A DNA stretch of 64,000 nucleotides from Peribacillus simplex. Its GTDB lineage: Bacteria > Bacillota > Bacilli > Bacillales > DSM-1321. The stretch lies in contig NZ_FTMX01000001.1 of assembly GCF_900156045.1 (NCBI RefSeq), forward strand, positions 124,001 through 188,000, given 5' to 3'. The position numbers and the translations under genes are program-made. The notes under the pieces were generated by a model. It saw only the letters and a program-made list of their open reading frames with translations. It did no database searches and was not told the DNA's origin. Of the stretch, positions 26,399-35,993 are shown one piece after another; the first letter of the stretch is position 1, and the number at the start of each line of letters is the position of its first letter.

Positions 26399-26486
26399 CT
26401 GGAAATTCGCGACACTCCCGCCGAATATCTGGCTAGACCACAGACGCTTGCTTTGATGAGGCTTGGCAGGCAGTCGGCTCATCCTG
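26399..26486. repeat. Structured intergenic repeat, copy B (degenerate)
   Basis: It shares GCGACACTCC, GCCGAA, TGGCTAG, CCACAGACGCTTGC and GAGGCTTGGCAGGCAGTCGG with copy C but has lost the inner hairpin (GACGC is no longer matched) and the right-hand end. Confidence 0.7.
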
Positions 26487-26539
26487 AATGATGTTCAAGA
26501 CTAGATTATCTTTTATGTTTTTTACTGTAATCCTTAATG

Positions 26540-26656
26540 GATTGAAGAAATTTGCGACACTCCTGCCGAAAAACTGGCTAGCCGAGACCCCACAGACGCT
26601 TGCGTCGAGGAGGCTTGGCAGGCAGTCGGCGGAAAGGGAGCGGATTTCTGAAATCA
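26540..26656. repeat. Structured intergenic repeat, copy C
   Basis: Same plan as copies A and D: GCGACACTCCTGCCG, GAGACCCCACAGACGC, GAGGAGGC. The inner hairpin is GACGC-TT-GCGTC, and the outer ends GATT/AATC and GAAAT/ATTTC pair. Confidence 0.8.
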
Positions 26657-26787
26657 GCTGGAACGTTTGTTAAATAACATATTACTTCCATTCTCTAATA
26701 AATGAGAACAAACTTTTCCAATCATGCTACTTTTCCATTAAAAAGGCTTATATAAAGCCTGATGGGAATTTAAAAGGAGGGATTACA

Positions 26788-27711
26788 TTGACGGTAGCAT
26801 TACGAACATTATTGGATCGATCATTGAAAAAGATGGGCAAAGGGATGAATCCTGTGGTGAAGGCATCAGCATTGGAAATGGTGGAATGTGCTTATACTGA
26901 AAGAATCACTGTACAGATAAGTGCAGGCCATCGCTCTTTGGAAGAACAAGCTGCGCTTTATGGTCAAGGACGAGTTTACAGCTACAATGGAAAAAACTAT
27001 AGCAATCTAGCTAAACATATTGTGACGAACGCTAAACCAGGGCAATCTTATCATAATTATGGACTGGCCATTGATTTCTTCATTGTGAGTGATGATGGCA
27101 AGATGGCGATATGGACAGTTGATTCAAAGTGGCAGCGCGTGGCTGCTATAGGTAAGGGGTTAGGATTTAAATGGGGCGGGGATTGGAGTTCATTCAAGGA
27201 TTATCCCCACTTGGAGATGACAGGCGGGTTATCTTTTACACAGTTACAAGCAGGAAAAGAACCTCACCTTACCTTCAAACTAGAAAAAATGGAAGTGCCG
27301 AAGACCGGCAAAGGAGATGGTCATATAATTTCGATACAAAAAACGTTAAATAGCCGATATATAACGAATATTGAGGCTGATGGGTTTTATGGTCCAAAAA
27401 CTCGATCGGCCCTAATCAAAGGTTTACAAACGGAGCTGAATAAGCAATACAATAAAAAACTAATTGTCGATGGAAAATGGGGACCTAAAACCAAGACAGC
27501 AACCGTCACCTTAAAAAAAGGAGCTGCTGGCAATATCACATGGATCCTGCAAGCAGCGCTATATATGGAAGGATTTAATCCCGGGTCCCTTGACGGAGAA
27601 TTCGGGGGAAAAACCGAAGCGGCATTATTTCAATACCAAAAGGCAAGCAAGATTTCCTCTGATAAGCTTGCAGGTCAAGAAACATGGAATGAATTGCTTG
27701 ATAGAGTATAA
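26788..27711 (+). CDS. M15-type peptidoglycan peptidase with C-terminal peptidoglycan-binding repeats
   Basis: A 307-residue hydrolase. Residues 1-150 form an M15 D-Ala/L-Ala peptidase (HRSLEEQAALYGQGR, then SYHNYGLAIDFF with the zinc histidine and aspartate, and DYPHLEM with the last histidine), as in CwlK and phage endolysins of the Ply500 type. Residues from about 180 contain two PG-binding modules (EADGFYGPKTRSAL; GSLDGEFGGKTEAALF). No signal peptide is seen, so it acts after lysis, in spore or mother cell, or is a phage-derived relic. TTG start after AAAGGAGGG. Confidence 0.82.
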   Translation: MTVALRTLLDRSLKKMGKGMNPVVKASALEMVECAYTERITVQISAGHRSLEEQAALYGQGRVYSYNGKNYSNLAKHIVTNAKPGQSYHNYGLAIDFFIVSDDGKMAIWTVDSKWQRVAAIGKGLGFKWGGDWSSFKDYPHLEMTGGLSFTQLQAGKEPHLTFKLEKMEVPKTGKGDGHIISIQKTLNSRYITNIEADGFYGPKTRSALIKGLQTELNKQYNKKLIVDGKWGPKTKTATVTLKKGAAGNITWILQAALYMEGFNPGSLDGEFGGKTEAALFQYQKASKISSDKLAGQETWNELLDRV

Positions 27712-27773
27712 GAACACTGAACATCTAATGTGAATGAAAAATGATGGCGGATAGGATGCAAGCCGTCCGCCCC

Positions 27774-27853
27774 CGGGAATAATTCGACTTTCCCGGGAAA
27801 TAATTCACCTAAACCCGTCATAATTCGACTTTCCGAGGAATAATCCTGCCTCC
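27774..27853. repeat. Short A/T-rich tandem repeat between convergent genes
   Basis: TAATTCGACTTTCC occurs twice and a related TAATTCACC once in 80 bases, with CCCGGGAA or CGAGGAA joints. Position is between the peptidase gene and the leftward GNAT gene. Confidence 0.5.
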
Positions 27854-27879
27854 ACAAATCCGCTATTCATCTAAAGAAT

Positions 27880-28401
27880 TCATTCAAGTTCCAAGCACCA
27901 ATCATTGCAAAGCATGAAGCTCCCTGGCGGGTATTCGAATTCACATTCGGAGATGAGGTTGAATTTGAGCTTGCGGCAAATTGCGTTTGATGCAGGATTA
28001 TTGATTGAAGGGAATGCATGAATGAATTTGTATTTTCGTTCGGCTTTGATTTTCTCTATCAGTGCCTTCACGGCATGAGATGCGATTCCTCTTCCTTGAA
28101 AGGAAGGGAGGACGCTCCAACCGATTTCATACACAAATTCATCATTCCACACTTTTTGCCAGTAGCCAACGGAACCGGCTGCCTCTGCCTCTGGAAACGA
28201 GTTGATGCTAAATATGCATCCCTTCTCCCCAATCTGCAGATACCGTTGATGGCGTTTCAGGATTTGTTCATTATTTTCTGGTCCGCCAAGATGTTCCATC
28301 ATTTCTGGGGCATTTAGTTGAAATAGTAATTCCAGGTCTTTATCTTCCCACGGTTTAATTTCTATTTTCGTTTCTTTGCTTCGTTCTGAAATCCGAATCA
28401 C
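27880..28401 (-). CDS. GNAT family N-acetyltransferase
   Basis: A 173-residue acetyltransferase of the RimJ/RimL-like type: WQKVWNDEFVYEIGWSVLPS then FQGRGIASHAVKALI, the R-G-x-G/A acetyl-CoA motif, and NNPASNAICRKLKFNLISE. The substrate is unknown. The start is uncertain: the GTG at 28401 overlaps the only purine-rich site (AGGGGTG), so translation may begin a few codons later. Confidence 0.8.
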   Translation of the reverse strand: MIRISERSKETKIEIKPWEDKDLELLFQLNAPEMMEHLGGPENNEQILKRHQRYLQIGEKGCIFSINSFPEAEAAGSVGYWQKVWNDEFVYEIGWSVLPSFQGRGIASHAVKALIEKIKAERKYKFIHAFPSINNPASNAICRKLKFNLISECEFEYPPGSFMLCNDWCLELE

Positions 28402-28587
28402 CCCTAAATTTTATATTTTCTTTTATAATCTTCTTGGCTTAATGCGAGATTCCTTCAATTGATCTTATTATTCTATTGCTCTTGTGTTGAAGTTTGATTT
28501 TAATAAGAATAAAGAGATGAATGTTTCCCATTAAATGCTATAATTTACAGGTGATTCTATCAAATGGCAGAGAACGGAGATGAAGAA

Positions 28588-30045
28588 ATGAAATCTTCTG
28601 TAAATCAGTTTTCCACTCAATTTGAATGGATATTGAATGTGATCAATGTGGGTGTCCATATTGTGAATAAAGATGGGGATACGGTTTTTTACAATGAAAT
28701 GATGGCACATATCGACGGGCTTGATCGTGAACAGGTGCTGGGGGAGAATATTTTTCAGCTTTATCCTTCATTGACTGATGAATCCAGTACGCTGCATGTA
28801 GCATTGGAAAGAGGCAATGAAACGATTGAGTCCATTCAAACATATGTCAATTTAAAGGAGAAAAAAATAACGTCGATCAATAGTACGTATCCTTTGTATG
28901 AGGATGGTGAAATTATTGGGGCAGTGGAAATCGCAAAGGATATTACGAAGGTCATGAATATGTACGACCAAATTGTCGATTTGCGTTCCCAGCTGGCCGA
29001 GACACATAAGAAAAGTAAGTTCTCTGAAGGGACGGCGACCTATCATTTTAGCGATTTGATTGGTAATAGTCCTGCTTTTCAGCAAGCGATTTCATTGGCG
29101 AAAAAAGCGGCCCGTACACATTCCCCAGTCATGATTTATGGGCCAACCGGGACAGGGAAGGAACTGGTCGCTCAAAGTATACATAATGTAAGTGCTCAGC
29201 GAAATCAGCCCTTCATCGCACAGAACTGTGCAGCTGTTCCAAAGGAATTGATGGAGGGGCTGCTGTTCGGCACGACGAAAGGGGCTTTTACCGGAGCGAT
29301 GGATCGCATGGGCATTTTTGAACAGGCAAATGGCGGAACTCTTTTCCTTGATGAGCTGAATAGCCTCGACCTCGGTCTGCAGGCAAAATTGCTGCGAGTG
29401 CTTCAGGAAGGTGAGGTGCGCCGTGTTGGCGGTTCGAAGGAGCAGAAGGTTAATGTGAAGATCATCGCTGCGATGAACATATCTCCAGAAGAGGCGTTGG
29501 AGCGGGGAATCATCCGCTCGGATTTATTTTTCCGCCTGAATGTCGTGACGATCCAAATGCCTTCTCTTTTGGAGCGTAAAACGGATATTCCGGAAATCGC
29601 TAATCACTTTATTCAAAAGTTCAACAAATCTTTTTTTACCGAAGTGCGGGGAATCAGTCAAAAGGCGATGCAGCGGCTTCTTCAATATCAATGGCCAGGG
29701 AACATTCGTGAACTGGGACATGCCATCGAGTTGACCTTTAACGTCATGGACGCAGGGGAAGATATGATTGATGAACACCATCTTCCAGCTTATCTTTTCC
29801 CTTCAGGAAATTATGCTGCAGCAAATGCGCAGAGCCATCCTTCCTCATTGAAAAACAAGATTGATTTACCTGTCGTTCTTGAAGAAATGGAAAGGGAAAT
29901 GATCATCAATATGTTCGAGAAATATAACGGGAATATCAGCAAAACGGCAGAAGCCCTCAATATTAAAAGACAGGGACTGCAATATAAGTTAAACAAGTAC
30001 GGCATTGAAAAAGTATATACGGCAGGATCGAAGGAATCAAAGTGA
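28588..30045 (+). CDS. Sigma-54-dependent activator of the lysine aminomutase operon (PAS, AAA+, Fis-type HTH)
   Basis: A 485-residue enhancer-binding protein. A single PAS domain (residues 10-115, FEWILNVINVGVHIVNKDGD) is followed by an AAA+ domain with Walker A GPTGTGKE near 185, a canonical GAFTGA loop near 232 and GGTLFLDELNSL, then a Fis-type helix-turn-helix (NISKTAEALNIKRQGLQYKL). It lies directly before a sigma-54 promoter and the kamA operon, so it is probably their activator (a KamR-type role). It has its own terminator at 30075. The start at 28588 has GGAG eight bases before it. Confidence 0.88.
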   Translation: MKSSVNQFSTQFEWILNVINVGVHIVNKDGDTVFYNEMMAHIDGLDREQVLGENIFQLYPSLTDESSTLHVALERGNETIESIQTYVNLKEKKITSINSTYPLYEDGEIIGAVEIAKDITKVMNMYDQIVDLRSQLAETHKKSKFSEGTATYHFSDLIGNSPAFQQAISLAKKAARTHSPVMIYGPTGTGKELVAQSIHNVSAQRNQPFIAQNCAAVPKELMEGLLFGTTKGAFTGAMDRMGIFEQANGGTLFLDELNSLDLGLQAKLLRVLQEGEVRRVGGSKEQKVNVKIIAAMNISPEEALERGIIRSDLFFRLNVVTIQMPSLLERKTDIPEIANHFIQKFNKSFFTEVRGISQKAMQRLLQYQWPGNIRELGHAIELTFNVMDAGEDMIDEHHLPAYLFPSGNYAAANAQSHPSSLKNKIDLPVVLEEMEREMIINMFEKYNGNISKTAEALNIKRQGLQYKLNKYGIEKVYTAGSKESK

Positions 30046-30074
30046 ATGCAGGTTCTTGATCATGTTGTAACTTG

Positions 30075-30108
30075 AAGAGGGCTCTTTTGTAAAGAGACCC
30101 TCTTTTTT
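30075..30108 (+). terminator. Terminator between the activator gene and kamA
   Basis: GAGGG-TCTTT and AAAGA-CCCTC pair, followed by six T residues. It separates the regulator from the kamA operon, which therefore has its own promoter. Confidence 0.75.
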
Positions 30109-30223
30109 GATTTTTTGCTTGGCGCAAAGAATCTGGCTGCAAAAAATTATGCATATTGAAAAATTTCTTGCGATTTTAAGCTCGGTTTTCCTCCTTTTGC
30201 TTATGTTTTCCTTGTTATTCATG

Positions 30224-30240
30224 TTGGCATCATTCTTGCG
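30224..30240 (+). promoter_or_regulatory. Sigma-54 (-24/-12) promoter of the kamA operon
   Basis: TTGGCAT-CATTC-TTGCG. GG at 30226-30227 and GC at 30238-30239 are ten bases apart. It is 43 bases before the kamA start. An imperfect inverted repeat (CGCAAAGAA ... TTCTTGCG) about 65 to 105 bases upstream could be the activator site. Confidence 0.85.
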
Positions 30241-30282
30241 AGAGTATATATATAAGTTCTTATAATAAAGGGGGCATTATTA

Positions 30283-31734
30283 ATGAATTTGATGGGAATG
30301 GATGTAAAACATAAAGAATACCTAGGTGGACGCAGGCATTATAATGATATCGAACTGTGGAAGGATGTAACGGAAGAGCAGTGGAATGATTGGCTCTGGC
30401 AATTGACAAACACGATTAAAACACTGGATGATCTGAAAAAGGTCGTTAACCTGACACCTGAAGAAGAGGAAGGAGTCCGGATTTCGACTCAAACGATTCC
30501 GTTGAACATTACGCCTTATTATGCTTCTTTGATGAATCCCGATGATCCTCGCTGTCCGATTCGTTTACAGTCGGTACCGCTTTCGGCAGAAATGAACAAG
30601 ACTAGATATGATTTGGAGGATCCGCTGCATGAGGATGAGGACTCCCCTGTTCCAGGATTGACTCATCGTTACCCGGATCGCGTTCTATTCCTTGTAACGA
30701 ACCAATGCTCCATGTACTGCAGATATTGTACACGACGCCGTTTTTCAGGTCAGGTTGGCATGGGTGTTCCCAAGAAGCAGCTTGACGGGGCGATTGAATA
30801 TATCCGGAACACTCCGGAAGTGAGGGACGTGCTGATCTCTGGTGGGGACGGCCTGTTGATCAATGATAAGATCCTTGAATATGTATTGAGTAACTTACGT
30901 GCCATCCCGCATGTGGAAATCATTCGGATCGGCACACGTGCACCGGTCGTTTTCCCGCAGAGGATTACAGAGAATTTATGTAATATTCTGAAAAAATATC
31001 ATCCGGTTTGGCTGAATACGCATTTCAATCATTCACTTGAACTGACGGATGAAGCGAAAAAAGCATGTGATATGCTGTCGATGGCAGGCGTGCCGCTTGG
31101 TAATCAGGCAGTCATCCTGGCTGGAATCAACGATAGTGTACATATCATGAAAAAGCTTATGCATGACTGTGTAAAAGCAAGGGTAAGACCTTATTACATT
31201 TATCAATGTGATCTATCTGAAGGGATTGGCCATTTCCGGGCGCCGGTTTCAAAAGGACTGGAAATCATTGAAGCGCTGCGCGGCCATACATCAGGATATG
31301 CAGTGCCGACCTTTGTGGTGGATGCTCCTGGCGGAGGCGGAAAGATTGCCCTGACTCCGAATTACCTTCTTTCGCAAAGTCCGGATAAAGTCGTTTTACG
31401 GAACTTTGAAGGAGTTATCACAAGCTATCCGGAGCCAAAGAATTATGTTGCCGGCAGTGCGGATGCTTACTTTGATGAAGTGTATGGCACTGCAGATAGG
31501 AAAGAAGCCGTCGGGATTTCAGCTCTCATGACGGACGAGAAATTCAATTTGGTGCCAGAGGGCCTTCGTCGTCTTGACAAGAGAAAAGCGTATGAAAGCA
31601 CTGATGAACATGCTTCCTTGAAGGATCGCCGTGATAAACGGGATGAAATGAAGGAAAAATTAAGGCTAGCCCAAGAAAAAAAGAAAGCCATGGCCGTTAG
31701 TGGCTCGGTTAAATCTGAAGGCAAGGAGGAATGA
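30283..31734 (+). CDS. kamA: Lysine 2,3-aminomutase
   Basis: A 483-residue radical SAM and PLP enzyme that moves the alpha-amino group of L-lysine to the beta carbon, giving beta-lysine. The iron-sulfur cluster cysteines are Cys142, 146 and 149 (CSMYCRYC); RRRFSG follows. The PLP lysine is about 354 in DAPGGGGKIAL. The C-terminus carries a charged Lys/Glu-rich tail of about 50 residues. It starts the operon at ATG 30283 with AAAGGGGG upstream. The same gene (yodO/kamA) ends the B. subtilis yodT-kamA set; here it is first. Confidence 0.95.
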   Translation: MNLMGMDVKHKEYLGGRRHYNDIELWKDVTEEQWNDWLWQLTNTIKTLDDLKKVVNLTPEEEEGVRISTQTIPLNITPYYASLMNPDDPRCPIRLQSVPLSAEMNKTRYDLEDPLHEDEDSPVPGLTHRYPDRVLFLVTNQCSMYCRYCTRRRFSGQVGMGVPKKQLDGAIEYIRNTPEVRDVLISGGDGLLINDKILEYVLSNLRAIPHVEIIRIGTRAPVVFPQRITENLCNILKKYHPVWLNTHFNHSLELTDEAKKACDMLSMAGVPLGNQAVILAGINDSVHIMKKLMHDCVKARVRPYYIYQCDLSEGIGHFRAPVSKGLEIIEALRGHTSGYAVPTFVVDAPGGGGKIALTPNYLLSQSPDKVVLRNFEGVITSYPEPKNYVAGSADAYFDEVYGTADRKEAVGISALMTDEKFNLVPEGLRRLDKRKAYESTDEHASLKDRRDKRDEMKEKLRLAQEKKKAMAVSGSVKSEGKEE

Positions 31735-31736
31735 AG

Positions 31737-32003
31737 ATGGATTGCTTGTGGTGCAACGCCCCGAACGTGGAAGAAAGTGAAGTGAAGGATTGTTACTGGA
31801 TCATGCCTGACGGGAAACGCTCAATAAAAGTCCTTCAAGTTCCAGCCGTGAACTGTCCTGAGTGTGGAATCTATGTGTCCGATTCGATGAATCAAAAGGT
31901 GGATGAAGCCTTATCTATATATGATGTGAGTGAATATCCTGATGAGTTTACGTATGACCAGCTTCTTCAGGCACCTATCAAAAAACTATTCAATTGGAAA
32001 TAG
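31737..32003 (+). CDS. yokU: YokU family zinc-finger-like protein
   Basis: An 88-residue protein starting MDCLWCNAPNVEESEV, with CLWC and CPEC pairs that can form one zinc site, as in YgiT/MqsA-type N-domains. No toxin partner is present. Start 31737 is chosen because AGGAGG at 31725-31730 is seven bases away from it, while the ATG at 31731 touches the site. It overlaps nothing and sits between kamA and ablB. Its function is unknown; position inside the lysine operon suggests a regulatory or maturation role. Confidence 0.78.
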   Translation: MDCLWCNAPNVEESEVKDCYWIMPDGKRSIKVLQVPAVNCPECGIYVSDSMNQKVDEALSIYDVSEYPDEFTYDQLLQAPIKKLFNWK

Positions 32004-32068
32004 AATGCCGGGAGAAGCGGATGATATGCATCTCTTCTCCCGAATTCTTTAAATAAGGGGGGTACGTA

Positions 32069-33176
<1,108 letters not shown>

Positions 33177-33251
33177 AATCGGTTTCTTTTAAGAACTTAA
33201 TTGATTAATAGATAATGAGCAGTGCGTACAAACGTTAAAAGGAGAGATGAA

Positions 33252-34619
33252 ATGGAACGGAATCATTTGATTAAGCCTACTTTGGATCATCACTATCCCA
33301 CTATCTCTCATGGGAATGGAATTTATCTTTATGATACAGATGGAAAACAGTATATAGACGGCTCATCAGGTGCTGTCACAGCAAGTATAGGTCATGGTGT
33401 ATTGGATGTTGTCGAGGCAATGACCGAGCAGGCCCGCAAAGTTTCTTTTGCATATAGGTCTCATTTTACGAGTGGAGCCGCAGAGGCATTGGCAAAAAAG
33501 CTAAGTGAGTTGGCTCCAGGGGATTTGAATTGGTCGTTTTTTGTGAATAGTGGATCGGAAGCGACCGAAACGGCAATGAAGATCGCGATACAACATTGGC
33601 AAGAAAAAGGGTTTGAGCGAAAAAATCGCATCATATCCCGGTGGACGAGTTATCACGGGATCACGATGGGCGCTTTATCGATGTCAGGCCATGTACCAAG
33701 AAGAAAACGTTTTGTGCCGCTATTGGAGGATTTTCCTAGCATATCTGCTCCCTACTGCTATCGCTGTCCTCATAATAATGAAACCTCCGGATGCAAGCTT
33801 AAGTGTGCAGATGAACTGGAGACAGCTATTCAAAGGGTCGGCTCCGAAAATATTGCAGCCTTCATCGCAGAACCGATAATCGGGGCATCGGCTGGTGCTG
33901 TAACACCGCCGGATGGCTACTATCAAAGGATTAAGGAAATCTGCGAAACCTATGACATTCTCTTTATCGCCGATGAAGTAATGACTGGCATCGGCCGGAC
34001 AGGAAAAATGTTCGCAATGGAACACTGGGGAGTCACCCCGGATATCATCGCATTGGGTAAAGGAATGAGTGCCGGCTATACTCCAATCGCAGCCACGATG
34101 ATTACTGACCGTGTCATGGAGCCCATTTTAAAAGGTTCGAAATCAATCATGGCTGGACACACATATAGTGCAAACCCACTATCTGCAGCCGTTTCATTGG
34201 AAGTGCTTTCTTACATTGAGCGAAATGGACTGGTTCAGGCAGCGGAAGAGAAAGGTCAATATCTGTTTGAGAGGCTGGAAGGATTGGCTGAGAAATTCGA
34301 CATCATTGGTGATGTAAGAGGGAAAGGGCTGCTACTTGGGCTTGAGTTTGTTTCCAATCGGATTTCAAAAAAGCCATTCGACTTGCAAATCGGCCTGACT
34401 ACAAGGCTTGTCAATAAGGCTTTTGCCAAGGGGTTGTTGATTTATCCTGCTGCAGGTGCGATTGAAGGAATCGCTGGCGACGCGGTCATCATATCTCCGC
34501 CATTAATCATTACTAATGAAGAAATCGATACCCTCGTCAAGATACTGGAAGCTTCCCTTGAAGAATTGCAGCAAGAATTGCATACGGAAGGTTTGATTGA
34601 GGACATGCAGGCTATTTAG
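33252..34619 (+). CDS. yodT: Class III PLP aminotransferase, YodT type
   Basis: A 455-residue fold type I aminotransferase: FVNSGSEATETAMKIA near 98, ISRWTSYHGITMGALSMSGH, the FIADEVMTGIGRTG aspartate loop, and the PLP lysine in ALGKGMSAGYTPIA. B. subtilis YodT has the same neighbours. It is inferred to remove the beta-amino group of N-acetyl-beta-lysine to give the 3-keto acid. Start 33252 has AAAGGAGAG upstream; a cysteine-rich insert (CYRCPHNNETSGCKLKC) near 165 might bind a metal. Confidence 0.9.
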   Translation: MERNHLIKPTLDHHYPTISHGNGIYLYDTDGKQYIDGSSGAVTASIGHGVLDVVEAMTEQARKVSFAYRSHFTSGAAEALAKKLSELAPGDLNWSFFVNSGSEATETAMKIAIQHWQEKGFERKNRIISRWTSYHGITMGALSMSGHVPRRKRFVPLLEDFPSISAPYCYRCPHNNETSGCKLKCADELETAIQRVGSENIAAFIAEPIIGASAGAVTPPDGYYQRIKEICETYDILFIADEVMTGIGRTGKMFAMEHWGVTPDIIALGKGMSAGYTPIAATMITDRVMEPILKGSKSIMAGHTYSANPLSAAVSLEVLSYIERNGLVQAAEEKGQYLFERLEGLAEKFDIIGDVRGKGLLLGLEFVSNRISKKPFDLQIGLTTRLVNKAFAKGLLIYPAAGAIEGIAGDAVIISPPLIITNEEIDTLVKILEASLEELQQELHTEGLIEDMQAI

Positions 34620-34629
34620 GAGGAACGCT

Positions 34630-35328
34630 ATGAAGCAGGCCATTACGAAGAAAAACAAAATTGTGACCATGGAAGAAGCATTGGAGCATATTTCCGATGG
34701 ATGCACACTCATGTACGGCGGATTTGGCGGGGTGGGGACTCCTCCGACACTCATACAGGGTATCCTTGCCAAGGGCGTCAAGGAATTGACCTTGATTGGC
34801 AATGATACTGGATTCCCTGACATCGGCATTGGCCGCCTTGTGACTGCTGAAAGGGCAAAGAAAGTAATCGCCTCGCATATCGGTTCCAATCCTAATGCCG
34901 GCAGGCTCATGACGGAAGGAAAGCTGCAAGTGGAATTTTCACCGCAAGGGACATTAGCCGAACGGATTCGTGCTGGCGGTGTAGGCTTAGGCGGGATTTT
35001 TGTCGATGTCGGGATTGGTACGATAGCCGAAGAGGGCAAGGACAAGATGGTGATAGAAGGAAAAGAATATTTGGTGGAAACCGCTTTGACGGCTGAGGTC
35101 AGCATCGTCCATGCCAAAAAGGCAGATTCGCTGGGGAATTTAGTGTACGACAAGACTGCATGTAACTTCAATCCGCTGGTAGCGATGGCTGGAACCTTCA
35201 CGATTGCGGAAGTGGAGGAAATCGTTCCTGTAGGCGAATTGGATCCGGAATGTATTGCCACACCAGGCATTTATGTAGATATGGTGATTCCGACAAAAGG
35301 GGTGAATTGGAAATGGGCATGGCAGTAG
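34630..35328 (+). CDS. yodS: CoA-transferase subunit A, YodS type
   Basis: A 232-residue alpha subunit with MYGGFGGVGTPPTLI and [20 protein letters not shown]. It is diverged from the acetoacetate enzyme at 24872, mostly in the GFGGVG loop and the VSIVHAKKADSLGNLVYDKT region, consistent with a larger 3-keto acid as substrate. ATG 34630 follows AGGAGG. Its end overlaps subunit B by 16 bases. Confidence 0.9.
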   Translation: MKQAITKKNKIVTMEEALEHISDGCTLMYGGFGGVGTPPTLIQGILAKGVKELTLIGNDTGFPDIGIGRLVTAERAKKVIASHIGSNPNAGRLMTEGKLQVEFSPQGTLAERIRAGGVGLGGIFVDVGIGTIAEEGKDKMVIEGKEYLVETALTAEVSIVHAKKADSLGNLVYDKTACNFNPLVAMAGTFTIAEVEEIVPVGELDPECIATPGIYVDMVIPTKGVNWKWAWQ

Positions 35329-35975
35329 ATGTACGAAATCGGATTGCGAAACGCGCCGCCAAGGAAATCCATGACGGATTGATCGTCAATTTAGGCATCG
35401 GCATCCCTACCTTGGTGGCCGACCATATACCTCAAGATATCCATGTGCTGTTCCATGCGGAAAACGGAGTTCTCGGTACAGGGCCAAGTCCTGATCCCGG
35501 GCAAGAGGACCCTGCTCTTTGTAATGCGGGAGGGTTCCCGATCACCACTGTAATGGGAGCTTCCTATTTTGACAGTGCAACCGCCTTTGGGATGATCAGG
35601 AAAGGATACATTGACATCACCATCCTTGGAGCCCTGGAAGTCAGTGAAAAAGGGGATTTGGCGAATTGGATCGTCCCAGGAAAGCGGGTGCCGGGTATGG
35701 GCGGGGCAATGGAGCTTGCCCAGAAGGCCAAAAAGGTGATCGTCCTGATGAATCACGTGAATAAGCAGGGTGAATCGAAGATATTGAAGTCATGTACGCT
35801 TCCATTGACGGCAAGGCAGAGTGTGGATTTAATCATTACCGATATGGCTGTCATGGAAGTTACAGAAGCGGGATTGGTGCTGAAGGAAGTCATGGCGCCA
35901 TATACCGTGGATGATGTGATAAGGAATACAGAGGCGACATTGAAAATCCATGCTGCTGTTAACACCATTGAATAG
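35313..35975 (+). CDS. yodR: CoA-transferase subunit B, YodR type
   Basis: A 220-residue beta subunit; the catalytic glutamate is Glu50 in HAENGVLGTGPSP. GLIVNLGIGIPTLVADHI and VPGMGGAMELAQKAKK complete the pattern. Start 35313 (or 35319) follows AAAGGGGTG and overlaps yodS. It should form the heterodimer that activates the keto acid with CoA. Confidence 0.9.
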   Translation: MGMAVDVRNRIAKRAAKEIHDGLIVNLGIGIPTLVADHIPQDIHVLFHAENGVLGTGPSPDPGQEDPALCNAGGFPITTVMGASYFDSATAFGMIRKGYIDITILGALEVSEKGDLANWIVPGKRVPGMGGAMELAQKAKKVIVLMNHVNKQGESKILKSCTLPLTARQSVDLIITDMAVMEVTEAGLVLKEVMAPYTVDDVIRNTEATLKIHAAVNTIE

Positions 35976-35993
35976 GTAAGAGGAGGAAAAAGC

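Larger units (their letters stand above)
26233..26787. other. Intergenic region holding a terminator and two repeat copies
   Basis: Contains the terminator at 26264-26313 and structured-repeat copies B and C. No gene is seen; a 61-codon frame at 26488 is read from repeat sequence. Confidence 0.7.

Noticed and set aside
26788..27711. Endolysin-like peptidase as sign of a prophage
   Set aside because: No other phage genes, integrase or attachment sites are near.
34503..35270. 255-codon frame antisense to yodS
   Set aside because: Low-complexity Ser/Pro-rich translation opposite a clear CoA-transferase gene.
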